The translations under genes and the position numbers were made by a program. A stretch of DNA of 64,000 bases. Origin: Benincasa hispida (Eukaryota > Streptophyta > Magnoliopsida > Cucurbitales > Cucurbitaceae). Shown one piece after another: positions 22,853 to 34,440 of the stretch (positions are counted from its first letter, which is position 1; each line of letters begins with the position of its first letter). The notes under the pieces were generated by a model that saw only the letters and a program-made list of their open reading frames with translations, made no database searches and was not told the DNA's origin. The stretch covers positions 53,366,960-53,430,959 of the forward strand of contig NC_052354.1 of assembly GCF_009727055.1 (NCBI RefSeq), written 5' to 3'.

Positions 22853-25700
22853 GTATGTAGATTTAACAATCTTGTTTCATTTGTTGCTTCGCATTTTGTT
22901 TATTTCCCTCCTATTTTGCAAACAAAAAAAAAACAACTCCAAAAGATGTAGTTGCGACTACTTCGCAAAGAATGAAATCCTTATATGAGGTCAGAGAAAG
23001 AGAACATGAAGAGATTGGATTATCATTTTCTCCCGTCTTTCTTCTCTTTCTATTCCTTTCCTTTTTTATAGGAGTGCTTCAAGATCGTTTTTAGTGTTGA
23101 TGTTATAAAATTCTTATTGGTTAGTGTGGTATTTTGTATTTAGGACATGGAAGAAATGAGAGGCAATTCCGATAGCTTATTTTATATGCAGCTACTACTG
23201 GAGAAAATGATGCTTGCGGTCAATTTTTTAGATCATCCATAATGTTCTAACTTATCAAGTTTCAATGAACAAATCTCTATTACATCTCTTATCAGCTGCT
23301 TGAATTATCTAACTGTGCTTCTTATGCCTTAAAAAAAAATGCAATTGCAAAAGTGCATGACTTATTTAACTATGGTTCTTATGTCTTAAAAAATTATATG
23401 TAGCATGCTAATAGAAGGAGATGAATCATTACCCATTTTATATTTTATGTTACCGTAGATTTTTTTTCTCTTTGGAATATAATACTGAAAATATCATATT
23501 AATTGTTGTTTTTGTTGAAGGTTGAGTTAACTTGCCTCTCTCTTTTAGTACAACTTAAAACATCATTAATTGCTAAGGAAAATGGTGCTAAGTTTTAGTT
23601 TGATCTATCTACTAATAATTGTACTATTTTTCTTATTGCAGTTTCTTTTTCAAGTAAGAAATGGAATTATCTTTGATTGGGCTTCAGAATACTAAAAAAA
23701 AGTCATTTTTTAATTGTCTTTCTTGTTGAGGCGGTGTATTCATTTCAATCGTGCAGATCATGAGATTTTTCATAAAACTACAGAAGAACGAGTAAGCTAG
23801 AAGAGAGGGCTGCTGAATTGATTGAAGCTCTGGAAGTTAAAAATTTCGATCAATTTCATAAGTCAGCTCAAAATCCTGTAAAAACGGAGGATCTTGAGCT
23901 ATTGAAGCTGATTTAGAGCTCTTGAGTGGTTTTTTAAGCTTCAAAACTTGAGATTAGTTAGTTTAGAGGTTAATTTGAAGTAATATATGTGAAAATCGAA
24001 AACTGAAATGAAATTGCTAAAATTTGAAAAAATTAAAGCTACTATTATTATTGGACAACAATCGAAAATTAAGGGGTAAATGGGGGCTGTAGTCGACTGG
24101 AGGTTAAAGAAGTCCTCGCACCAGTGGCCTGCTCATGTGCCCACCATACGAATAACTAGATTACCAGAGACAAAGATAAGTTTAGGATAAGTTTAGGTTT
24201 CCTGAAGGTGGTACACAGGTTTCTTTAAATTCATGTTTTTTATGTGCCAGACTTTGTTTAGTTAAAGTATTTGTCTAGTGAAGCTTTGTTTTTAAGCATA
24301 TTTACTTTAGATGGAATTTTTAATCTTCAACTTCGTATGGATGAAGGATACTTTGCATGGGCAGCACAACCAGTTTATAATCATGAAGTAGTTCTGGAGG
24401 AACAATGGAAAGGTAACTATTAATTTTCTTAAGATCACATGCTGATGATGTGTTTTAGCTTGTGAAGTTTGGTCTGGATTAGTAATTCTTAGTTAGCGGT
24501 GTTAATTTTTGCACTTTACACTTATCTCTATTTGTGCTCTTAGTAATACAAAACCATTCTCTTGCAAGCTCTTTTTGTCTTTTTCAAGCTTAGTTGTTTA
24601 TGACTTCCATTGAGTGGTTTATGGTAGTGGAACTTCTTAGGCATCCTTTGTTGTCGAAATTTTTTTAAAACATAAGAGTTATAAAGTTAGTTGTAGGTTA
24701 AAATAGGATCATGTTCCTTAGTTTAGCATTAAAATTTGGGATCATTACAATGACAATTGTCCAACTATGGTAGTTATTTATGGGTTGAGTTAATTTCTTT
24801 CGTTATTTATAATTTGCTTATATTAATGCAACTTATATTTTTTTGTTCATACATTCTCATATGATATCGTTCGCACGAGTATAGGGAGGTTCTGGATAGA
24901 GGGCATAACAAATTCATAGAATATGATTCATAATCACAACCCCTACGCCATTGAATCAATTTGAAGGTGTTGAGATTGGAGTGTTAAAATATTTAGGGCA
25001 CACATCACTTGTTTCTGATGCTATCAATTCTAGTTTTTAGCTTTGATAGTTGTTTATTTATTATTATTTGTGTTGTTTGCTTATTGAAGGGGAAAGTATA
25101 TATTCTTTTGTGGTTTTGGGAGGGGTTCATGTAAAGATTGAGTGGTAAAAAAATGATCTTATAAATACTTGTATCTAGATATGCTTCATGTATAACTGAT
25201 GGCATTAATTCCCAGTGTCCTTTTAGTTACATGTGCTTTTGTATTTGTTGTTATGTGCAATCATTTTGAAAAAGAAGATTCTCTCATTTATTCAACTATT
25301 GAGTTTTCTTGTTTTGCAAGTGCAACAAAAAAGTAAAGATTTGGTATCGCAACCTCTTTATGCTTTTTCTTGAGGAACTCTAGATCCAACACATTCACTA
25401 TAAGAATTTTGTCTTGAATGTACCATTTATGCACATTCCCAATAAACACGGTTAGTTGAATATGAATTCTGATCATATTTTCACTTTCAATCCTTTGTCT
25501 TAAACCTTTTTTGTTTGTAATCCTTTGAACAACAGTGGTCAGACAAAGATGCCTATAACTAGACACTGCTGAAGCTGGAGGGGTCTGTTCAAGAAGGATT
25601 ATGAAGGGATCCATACTTACCAAGTGGAGAGAGGGACAGTAAACTCATAATGTTTATAAAATCATAATGTTTGTATTACTTATAATTTGTATTTTCAAGG
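22853..25700 (+). other. CACTA interior, unidentified host-like DNA
   Basis: One possible further exon lies at about 24312-24412 (D-E-G-Y-F-A-W-A-A-Q-P-V-Y-N-H-E-V-V-L-E-E-Q-W-K, followed by GTAACT), but I do not recognise it. A second copy of the words TATGAGGTCAGAGAAAGA occurs at about 22984 (first at 21989), a short internal duplication. Elsewhere nothing coding was seen. Confidence 0.4.
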
Positions 25701-27468
25701 CCAGAATTATTGTACGACCTTTTAAATTATAATTTTATAGCAGAATATGGATTAAATGTAATAGATTTACAATCCATACATGAATAATATGTCATAGCTA
25801 CAACGTTCGATGATGATGTGTCATGTTATACTTTTTGACCAAAAAAATGGATTCGACAACGAAATTTTAAAAAAAAATGGACAGATTCGGGCTGTAATGT
25901 CGATTAAGAATTAAAAAAAAAACACAGGCTTTAATGTCAGTTGAAAATTTCACTGAAGGTCTTTAATGTTGATTGCAACCGACATTGAAGGCTGTGTTAT
26001 TGAAGCCCTTTAATAACACTATCCTTAATGTCGGTTTAAAACCGACATTAAAGCCTAAATTTCTTCTAGTGTCGGTTATTAAGAAAAAGAATAATTAATT
26101 ATCACATAATTAATATATTATAAATAAATATAATAACTAACTTATCATATTATATTTATATCCTATAGTTTTAATATTGCATCATATGCAACATATAAAC
26201 CATTGTTCTTTTTCTATTTTATGGCATTTAATATAAATCATATTTATATTAATTCCTCCAGTCATATAATGTATCAAATACATCATAACAATTATATCTC
26301 ATATAATTGATTCAATTTAATTATATCATATATAATCAAATTTCTCTTGTTAATTTGAACACTTCAAAATTTTATTCTCAACTTGAACCCATTGGGCTAC
26401 CAAGGGGACTTTATGGACCTGTAGCTTGAAGCTCCAATGATACGTGAATAACTGACTAAACTCTTTAATCACGATATCTACCATCCGTTAATTGTCGTTC
26501 ACTTTACTAAAGACTGACAGCTGCATTCTTCGCACTACAGATATATTTCTATATCTATATAACCAATCAACAATGTAATGACCTTTCACAAATCGCTCAT
26601 AAGTACAATGGGCCAATTTACCGTTTTGCCCCTGTAGTTACATCTAACTCCTTAAGTACCACTGATTCCTCTAATGAACAATAAGTCATAGTCCCACTAT
26701 GACTGAGTCATCTCTTCCCAAGAAAGGGTGTGGCCACTATATTCAATACCCGAAATCAGCCCTTAAGGGAGCAATTTATCTACTTACCCCTACTTTGGAG
26801 AAGGAGTGAATTCTGTCTTGTGTAGCTGAGTTTCTAGCTTCCCAATCAGACGAATCCCCAAAATGGTAGGCTTGTTGAGTTGGCAATCTGGTCACTCTCA
26901 CCCATTCAAATCAAAGGACCGACCTCATATGCAGGAGTTCCCAACTCACTCAGGATTAAAGTCATGTCATCTATGGTCATTCTAGTAAAATGTAAGTCTC
27001 AATTATCAACGGCGTTATATAAAGAGACTAATCATTTCGTGGTCCGATCTTATACAAACTCTTTGTATAAGATGCCCTGCTCACATGTCTCCACATGAAT
27101 AGTCAGGATTAGACCATTTGTAGTACTTTACAACACTTGTAACATCTACAAAATGGACCGTATCCATAGTGTCATCAGGATAAGGTATCCATCCTTTATC
27201 CATATACTATAGACCATTTAGGTTATTACTTAAGGCATGATCCACTTGTATGTCTCCACATACATGCTTAAGTTACATAAAATAATCTCAGATCTTAGTT
27301 AATTAGATTGAGTAAATGCTTATAAAATAACACTTATTTTATTAATAACAATATATTTACAGAATGTTTACAAACTACGAGACTACTAGGAGATTTAGGA
27401 CACCAATCCCAACACAATAGATCATAGTCCCACTATGACCAAACCCTTCTCGGGCCAAGAGAGGGTGT

Positions 27469-29560
27469 TGAAGGAAATCGAACGCGAAGATTTCCATGAG
27501 CAGCAGAAAAAAGATCATTCCAAATTACAATCATGTATGAACATTACAATTACAATCGTTAAACAAAACATACAGTTATTCAATCCATACAGAAATTACA
27601 GTATGAAACAACAATTGAATAAGGAGAAAAACTACGAATGTTTGTCGACTCATCTCCACGCTCCTTGTTCATGAACGTTCGAACATAGCAACCTCAAACG
27701 CTTGAACAACACGACCGCTCCGCAGCACGAACACTGCGTACTCATCCTCTACGATCGCCTCAGTCACGAACGACCTCCACAGAACCTCGATGGTATTGAA
27801 TTGAGTATAACACCATCAAGAAGGGTACCTTGGTATTCTCGGTGTGAGAATCCAGAGGGTAGGCTCTGTGTGGACTTGGTATGAGGCAAACGAAGGAGGA
27901 AACTACAATCGTGTACACAATTGTGCAAGTGGAAGAATACAGAAACCTATCGTATAGGTCGATGCCCAATCTTTTAGCAAAAGCTAAGCGATTGTCTAAC
28001 AAAAGCTAAGCGATTGTTTAGCTCATCGTTTAGCAGCGTGTCTGTCGCCTACAAACACTACACGATCGTTTACTAAAAAAAATTGTTGCTTAGTAAATCG
28101 GTGTTTACTTGACAAGCTTCCATGAGATATTTTTTCAAGAGAAATCTTAAAACAATTTTTGCCAAAACTTTTCAATACTTACTAAAATTAGGAAAACAAT
28201 TTTTCTTTTATCTCACGGTTACCATGAACCACCAATAACCTTCCACTCAATTGGTTATTAGAGAAAAGATTTAATTATCCAATAATTAATATTATTATAA
28301 ATATAAATGAACTTATCATACTATATTTATAACTTATAGTTTTAATATTTCATCTCATGAAATATATAAACCATAGTTCTTTTTTATTCTATGGTACTTA
28401 ATATAAATCTCATTTACATTAATCCTCCACTAGATGTATCTCATACATCATACCGATTATATCATATATAATTAAAAAACCTCTTGTCAATTTGAACATT
28501 TCAAATCAACACCAAGAACTGATCCTCAACTGAATCCATTGAGCTATCAAGGGAACCTTATGGACCTGTAACTCGAAACTCTAACGGTACGTGAATAACT
28601 GACTAAATTTTTTAGTCACGAGATCCACCATCCGTTAACTGCCAGATACTTCACTAAAGACAGATAGCTGAACTCTCCTTACCACAGATATATTATGTGT
28701 CCATCTTAACCAATTAGAAGTGCGACAACCCTTCACAGATCGATCATAAGTACAACTGGGCCAATAACCATTATGCCACTATAGTTATATCTTACTTCTT
28801 AAGTACCACTGATCCCTTTAATGAACATAAGTCATAGTTCTACTATGACCGAGTCCTCTCTTCCAAAGAAAAGCTGTGGCCACTATGTTCAAGCCCCGGA
28901 ATCAACTCTTAAGGGAGTAATCTCTCTATTTATCCCTGCTTTGGGAAAATAGTGAATTCTATCTTGTGGATTGAGTTCCCAGCTCCCAGATCAGACAAGT
29001 CCCTAAAAAGGTAGGCATGTTAAGTTGGCAATCTGGCCACTCTTACCCATACTAATCAAAGGACCGCCCTCAAAGACAAGAGTTCCCAAAACACTCAGGA
29101 TTGAGGTCGTGTCACCTATGGTAGTTTAGGTGAGATGTAATTCTCTAGTATCAACGACGTTATATACCGAGTTTAATCATCTCGTGGTCTAGGTCTTATA
29201 CAAACTTTTTGTATAGGACACCCTCGCTCGCGCGTCTCCACATGAATGGTCAGGATCTACCATCTGTAGTAGTTTACAATACTTGCAAACCTCTACAAAG
29301 TGAGCCGTATCCGTAGTATCACCAGGATCAGGTATCCCACCTTAATCCTTATACTACAGACCTATTTAGGTTATCACTTAAGGGATGATCTACCTGTATA
29401 TCACATATACATGCTTAAGTTCACATAAGATAACCAAGGAGTTTTGTTTATTGGATATGAGTAAATTCCATAATTAAATAACATTTATTTTATTCATCAA
29501 ACAATGTGTATCTTTAAAAAACAACGAGACTTCAGGAGAATTATGACACCAATCCCAACA
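27469..29560 (-). mobile_element. Solo LTR, 2092 bp, with perfect 5-bp TSD
   Basis: Termini on the minus strand are TGTTGGGATTGGTGTCAT (29560) and CGATTTCCTTCA (27469). The flanks are GGTGT at 27464-27468 and GGTGT at 29561-29565. Both flanks are pieces of the same outer LTR, so the insertion point is clear. It is the best complete reference copy of the LTR family in the window. Within it lies a short stretch of GCGATTGTTTAG/CGATCGTTTA words (about 27980-28075). Confidence 0.93.
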
Positions 29561-30286
29561 GGTGTGATGTTACATTGTTCAAGCCCTAAAATCAGCCCTT
29601 AAGGGAGCAATTTATTTACTTACCCCTACTTTGGGGAAGGAGTGAATTCTATCTTGTGTAGCTGAGTTCCCAGCTCCCCAATCAGACAAATCCCCAAAAT
29701 GGTAGGCTTGTTGAGTCCGCGATTTGGCCATTCTCACCCATGCAAATTAAAGGACCGCCCTCATAGGCAGGAGTTCATAGCTCACTCAGGATTAAGGTCA
29801 TGTTACATATGGTCATCCTAGTGAAATGAAAGTCTCAATTATGAAGGACGTTATATCACGAGACTGAACATTTCATGGTCCAATCTTATACAAACTCCTT
29901 TGTATAGAATATTCCCGCTCGCATGTCTAATATACGAACGATCAGGATCAAATCATTTGTAGTACTTTACAACATTTATAACACCTACAAAGTAGACCAT
30001 ACTCGTAGTGTCACAAGGATAAGGTATCCCTCATTATCCTTATACTACAGACCATTTAGATTATCACTTAAAACACGATCCACTTGTATGTCTCCACATA
30101 CATGTTTAAGTTACTACGATAACCATGGATCTTAGTTTGTTGGTTTGTGGTTAATGCAACCAAAATATCAAATATTCATAGACTAAAGTGAATAAAGTAT
30201 CATATATTATAAATCACAAAATGTTTGTTCATACAAGTGTTTACAAACTACAGAACCCTACGAGATTTAGGGCATCAACCCCAACA

Positions 30287-30807
30287 ATATGATCGTGTAA
30301 AATATAGTACACGATCATGTACCTAATGATATAAGATCGAAAATACAACGGGATTGATGGTACATGATCAGAAAAATAATACTGAATGAACTTCTTAAAA
30401 CTTTCGGTTAACAACACTTACAATATTCATTTCTAGGTATGTAGAATGATCTCCTATGAAAAATGTTCGTTCTAGACCCACAAAATAAATTGATTGGAAG
30501 AATGATCTCCTTTGAAAGCGATCTATGTTCAACTAAAAGTGATAGAGCAATGGAGAACCGGATAGTGTTCGAATGAAACTGAAGAGGTGAAAATGATATT
30601 CGTTTACTTGTCCCATAGTCAAGATCCAATAGCATTGAATTCTATTGTATAATATTGGTTGAGAATAAATAGTTGAATTAAATTGTAGACGATTGGTGGT
30701 TGGAAGGAAAAATCAAAAGATGAAGAAGAGTAGGAGAAAAGTATTTAAAGTTGGAGGTAAAAATGACATTTCACATGTGAAAAATGTTGAGAACAAAGTT
30801 TTTAGGG
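30287..30807. other. Flank of the outer LTR, unassigned
   Basis: It starts ATATGATCGTGTAAAATATA and TACACGATCATGTACC, similar to the GATCGTGTA words of the LTR family. A minus-strand open frame at 30408-30635 (75 aa, Ser/Leu/Ile-rich) has no recognisable family. No gene is supported. Confidence 0.4.
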
Positions 30808-31875
30808 CCTGTTTGGGGGCCCAATATCCTATGTGAGGAGATGATATAACTCCTATATCACTATTTGATTCACTAATATACCATCTCCCTTTTTAACTTC
30901 CTTCAACATGTGCATGGTAACCCTTATTTAACAACTCTTCCAGCTTCTCCACCCCCCATTTCCTATGTCCTCTCCCTTCTCATACCCGATCTCCTTCCTT
31001 CATATGGCCCACTTACATTTTTATTTCTTTATTCTTTTCTTGAGTTTATTTCATTATACTTCGAGTGTAATTTTTTTCCCACTATATCTATTTTATTAAG
31101 AAACCATGGTATTTCAATTAGTTTCATGCACCCATTTTTTACCTCCAATTTACATTTTTTCTTCCAGTGTCCCGTGATAGAATATATTAATAATTTATTA
31201 TCTATAAATTATGTCATTCAAGTTTTCATTTTGATTTTCTTAGTATATCATTTATTTATCTATATAATGCCCATTAAAAAAATCACAATATTTTAGATTA
31301 AATCTTTGTACACAATTTCTCAAAAATAAAAAAAATATCTTCCTATACAACATCAATATTCAAAATTTACTATTCAAAAGCCCATTATAAAAGTTCAATA
31401 GAAGAATCATCCATGAATATATACGAGAAAAGCCTCAACGAAATCCCTAAAATCAAATAGAAGCAAAACCGATCATTCATAACTCTTTAGTTTTCTATAG
31501 TTTTTAAAAGTTGAATTTATAAATACTACTTTCCCTCTTTTATTTTTTATTTGTCTTAAATAATTCTCGATAGTTTTTAAAAATTGACTATTTATGATAA
31601 ATCTTAAATTTTGATTGATTTTTTTTTTTAAATAACAATAAAAAAGAATTATTTAAAAGACAATAATCGAATATAAAAAATAGAATTGATACAATAATTA
31701 ATTCTAAGATTTAAAAAAATAATGTTTATACAAGAAAATTATTTTAGAGTATAAAAAACTGAGCTAGATATCAAACTTTGTACACTCAAACACATACATA
31801 TGAATTTAGACCATAAATTCTGTATCTCAGACATTAAAACTTCCAGATATTCTATAACATCTCAGCCCCAAACAG
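30808..31875. mobile_element. Putative MITE-like element with CCTGTTTGGGG ends
   Basis: The left end is GGGCCTGTTTGGGGG. The right end, reversed, is AGAGCTGTTTGGGGC, about 15 bp of imperfect inverted termini. The interior is AT-rich. The open frame at 30910-31296 is low-complexity Phe/Ser/Leu. No target-site duplication could be fixed, so the assignment is tentative. Confidence 0.4.
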
Positions 31876-32022
31876 CTCTTTGGAGAGAGATTATCACAGA
31901 AAAGTTTTTGCTTTTTTTTTTTGGTTATGAAAATTTCCATTTAACTCGCATAAAATTATTAGCTGCTGTACGTTTAAATCTGACATTTTGAATAGATTCG
32001 TGTTTTTCGTGCTAGTACACCC

Positions 32023-33576
32023 TCAGAAGTAGAGTGCAGAAGCCGTGACGGAGACCACGAAAGCACCGAAATAGAGGCGCCCGCCGCCGGTCATCGGTGC
32101 GGCGGAGGTGTTCTGTGAAGGAGGTTGAGCTCCACCAGCCGGGGAAGAAGGAGAGACCGCAATGGAGGGTGGGTGTGCAGTGGCCGGAGAAGGAGAGATT
32201 GTTATGGAGGGTGGGTGTGCAGTGGGCGGAGGAGAAGGGACGGAGCCGGAAGTGGCGTGTCCGGTCACATTGATCGCGAATTTCTGCCCTAATATGCAGT
32301 GTTTATCGTAGGTGGAGGTGTAGTAATGTTCGCCGGTGGCATTCAGGGCGATGTTCGCTGGAGTTGAGTTGAAAACTGCTAGAGTTGAAGTGATGTTGCA
32401 GGAATTAAATACTTGTTTTGTCACCACAGCAACGTCGTCGGATCCATTTAAGAAGTTGAAAACTGCAAAATAAAATTTCATTTCAATGATTAACGTATGT
32501 CCACCAAATGTTTGATAAATTGCATCAATGAAATTGACACTTACCTAAGGTGTCACCAACTAAGAAAGTCTTGTTATAAGCCCATGATGCATAGAAGAGA
32601 TCAAGAGGACCTGCTGGAGGGATTAGCCATCCGAGTTTGTCGCCGACGGTGTAGTTTCTCGGCCCTCTCGGAGCCGGGGTCGGGGTCGGGGTCGGGCTGG
32701 GAGTCGGTCCAGAATATGCAGTGACATTGATGGCCAACCTCTGTCCCAAGATGCAGTGCTTGTCCAAAGTGCCAATGAAATAGTACTGCCCCAGTGAATC
32801 CAACGTAAAATTGGCTGGACCAGTGGCTTTGAGGGTGATTGGATTGGTTGAATTGCAGGTTAGAAATGCTTCCTTTGTCACTCTAGCTACATCTTCTTGT
32901 CCAGTTGTGAAATTGAACACTGAAAATGTTGCACAAAGATTATTATGCAATGTCTTATGATCTTCCCATATAGGATTTTTGCTTATAGTTACTTGTAAAT
33001 CACTATTAGAAAGTTCATTTGATAATCAAGACAAGATTGTGAAAGTAAAAATTAAGAAACAAAGATCAGAAATGATCTAATTTGATTGTCAGTACCGTCT
33101 GTCTCGTTTCGGATGGTTTGAACAGTTATGGATATGCTAAAGATTCAGAAACTACCAAAATTGTCAAAACAAATAAGAAACCAAGATCAGAGATGATCTA
33201 ATTTGACATCCACCTCATTTGGACCACTTTAATTTTACCAATTAAAAACCCACTTGCTTTGAACTGTTCTGGATACACTAAGAATTCAGGAACTGCCGTA
33301 ACTTTTGACATTGGAAATTCTAAAGGATCCAAAATCTCAAAACAAATGGATTCAAACTGCATAAGAAGATTGATAGGCAAATATTTGCTTACATAAGATA
33401 TCACCAACTAAGAAGGTGTTGGAAACAGACCAAGTGGCATAGACAATGGGGCCTCCAAGGGGAACCACCCAGCCCAAGCTGTCTCCGACCACATGGGTGG
33501 TCCCTGCGGTTGTGGTCTGTACTAAGGCACAGGATGCCACTATGGCTACTACCAGCAGGGCCAGTGTTCTAGCCAT
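32023..33576 (-). CDS. Double-domain phytocyanin-like (early-nodulin-like) GPI-anchored protein
   Basis: Three exons on the minus strand: 33576-33393, 32919-32545 and 32462-32023. All introns are GT-AG and the join is open for 332 aa. Residues 1-24 are a signal peptide (MARTLALLVVAIVASCALVQ...). Residues ~25-128 and ~149-254 are two cupredoxin-like domains, each with V-G-D-x-L-G-W, W-x-x-x-x-T-F-L-V-G-D, a disulfide Cys pair (83/117 and 208/242) and K-H-C-I-L-G-Q. A PTPSPTPTPTPAP linker joins them. A Pro/Ser/Ala-rich arabinogalactan-like tail and a hydrophobic C-terminus follow, typical of GPI anchoring at the plasma membrane or wall. In both domains the first copper His is replaced (E70, D195) and the copper Cys is replaced (G111, S236), while H116/H241 and Q121/Q246 remain. 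Type-1 copper binding is therefore unlikely, as in early-nodulin-like proteins. Most phytocyanins have one domain. Exact role unknown. Confidence 0.88.
32920..33392 (-). repeat. Internal duplication in phytocyanin intron 1
   Basis: The words AAGATCAGAAATGATCTAAT (about 33061) and AAGATCAGAGATGATCTAAT (about 33183), and TTTGAACAGTTATGGATATG and TTTGAACTGTTCTGGATACA further on, show an imperfect tandem duplication of about 120-140 bp inside the 473-bp intron. Confidence 0.6.
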
Positions 33577-33837
33577 TGTTGTGCTTTAGAACTTCTTCCG
33601 ATCTGCAAATGGTGAAAGATTTTCAAGTCAGAATGAAGGTTATGGCCTGTCATTACAGATATTTTTATATACAAATGGGTTGGAAAAGTTGGAGGGTAAT
33701 ACTTGATTTTTATGATTATTTAATTCGGGGCGGGGAGATCCAGATTACTTCCATTTCCATCTCTTGCTCTTTTGGTCAGTTTGAACTTATGGTTGGAATT
33801 CAAAGCCTAACACTGAGCTGCATATATGGTTTTTTTC
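33577..33837 (-). promoter_or_regulatory. Upstream region of the phytocyanin gene
   Basis: This stretch lies immediately 5' of the ATG. It contains TTTTTATATACAAATG near 33658-33673, whose minus-strand reading TTGTATATAAAAATAT could be a TATA box about 85 bases before the ATG. This is inferred from position and base content only. Confidence 0.35.
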
Positions 33838-34440
33838 AATAACTAGAGCATTGGGGCGCTTTTTGTATTATGTTCATTGCTTAACACAGAAATTCCTGGG
33901 AAGATTTAGTCCACGCCACGCTAATACTGATAACTTTAAATCCAGCACCTTGGAAGATATTTCTAAACATTCCAAATCTTTACCTTGAAGGTGGCATATC
34001 TAGTTTAAAAAGTTTCTGTACAAAAAAAGTCCCATGATCTCGCCTATCTTAAATGTTGATTCGGTTATAAGTGTAAATAGTTGTATTTCATTGAAGGATT
34101 CATGGTAATAAGTTTAAAGACTAGACTTGTAATTTGTCATTGTTTTAATAACTAGAGCATCGAAGCGACTTTTGTATTATGTTCATTGCCTAGCAGAGTA
34201 ATTCTCAGGGAGACTTTTCCACACTAATTCAACTTTTAGTCCAACATCTTGGAGGGTATTCCTATACACATCCCAAATCCTTACCTCGAAGGTGGCATAT
34301 ATAGTTTAAAAAGATTTTCTCTTATAAAAGTCCCATGATCTGCCCTATCTATGGTTTAAATCTTTCCTTTTAAATGTTGATTCGTTTGGTAAAGTAAATA
34401 GTTATATTTTGTCGAAGGATTCGCTGTAATAAACATTTGC
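33838..34440. repeat. Tandem duplication, about 309-bp unit, two copies
   Basis: Copy one starts ATAACTAGAGCATTGGGGCG at 33838, and copy two starts ATAACTAGAGCATCGAAGCG at 34148. Both run on with TTTGTATTATGTTCATTGC, CTCGAAGGTGGCATAT-like and AAAGTCCCATGATCT. They have diverged by substitutions and small indels. The copies are non-coding and lie upstream of the phytocyanin gene. Confidence 0.8.

Larger units (their letters stand above)
21221..26071 (+). mobile_element. Non-autonomous CACTA (En/Spm-type) transposon, 4851 bp
   Basis: The left end reads CACTACAACAATCTTGGGCT. The right end, reversed, reads CACTAGAAGAAATTTAGGCT. Over the first 32 bases the two match at 26. The 3-bp target duplication is TCG (21218-21220 and 26072-26074). 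Subterminal palindromic motifs AATGTCGGTTTAAAAC and ACCGACATT are repeated within about 150-200 bp of each end, as expected for transposase-binding repeats. No transposase was found inside. The element carries kinesin-14 exons and other host-like DNA. An uninterrupted copy of the target (CTCAAGTCGGTTATTGAG) is present at about 19914-19931. Strand is arbitrary apart from the captured exons, which read on plus. Confidence 0.92.
20544..27414 (-). mobile_element. Solo LTR (about 2.0 kb) carrying a CACTA insertion
   Basis: The LTR termini on the minus strand are TGTTGGGATTGGTGTCC at 27414 and ...TTCCTTCA at 20544. Subtracting the 4851-bp CACTA and its 3-bp duplicate leaves 2017 bp, close to the intact sister LTR (2092 bp). 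The flanks are TAATA (20539-20543) and CAATA (27415-27419), a 5-bp target duplication with one change. There is no internal region, so it formed by LTR-LTR recombination. Confidence 0.85.
19691..30286 (-). mobile_element. Outer LTR, split by two nested solo LTRs
   Basis: Its 5' terminus (minus strand TGTTGGGGTTGATGCCC) is at 30286. Its sequence runs 30286-29561, resumes at 27468-27415, and resumes again at 20543-19691, where it ends at a rearrangement junction. Removing the two inserted solo LTRs restores the family order: TCCTCTAATGAATAATA, then GATCATAGTCCCACTATGAC, then CTCGGGCCAAGAGAGGGTGT, then TTCAAGCCCTAAAATCAG. Its 3' end is lost. Confidence 0.8.

Noticed and set aside
30408..30635. 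Minus-strand 75-aa open frame beside the outer LTR
   Set aside because: No family was recognised. It is short and flanked by TE sequence, and is left as unassigned DNA.
30910..31296. A 128-aa plus-strand open frame
   Set aside because: It is Phe/Leu/Ile/Ser-rich from T-tracts inside a putative MITE, with no recognisable family or start context.
32497..32724. Plus-strand 75-aa open frame with Gly-Ser-Gly-Ser text
   Set aside because: It is antisense to the Pro-Thr linker of the phytocyanin gene. The repeat text reflects the GGGGTC tandem.
32023..33576. Two separate tandem phytocyanin genes
   Set aside because: There is no stop, promoter or second signal peptide between the domains. The middle exon runs from domain 1 through the Pro-rich linker into domain 2 and splices in phase to the last exon.
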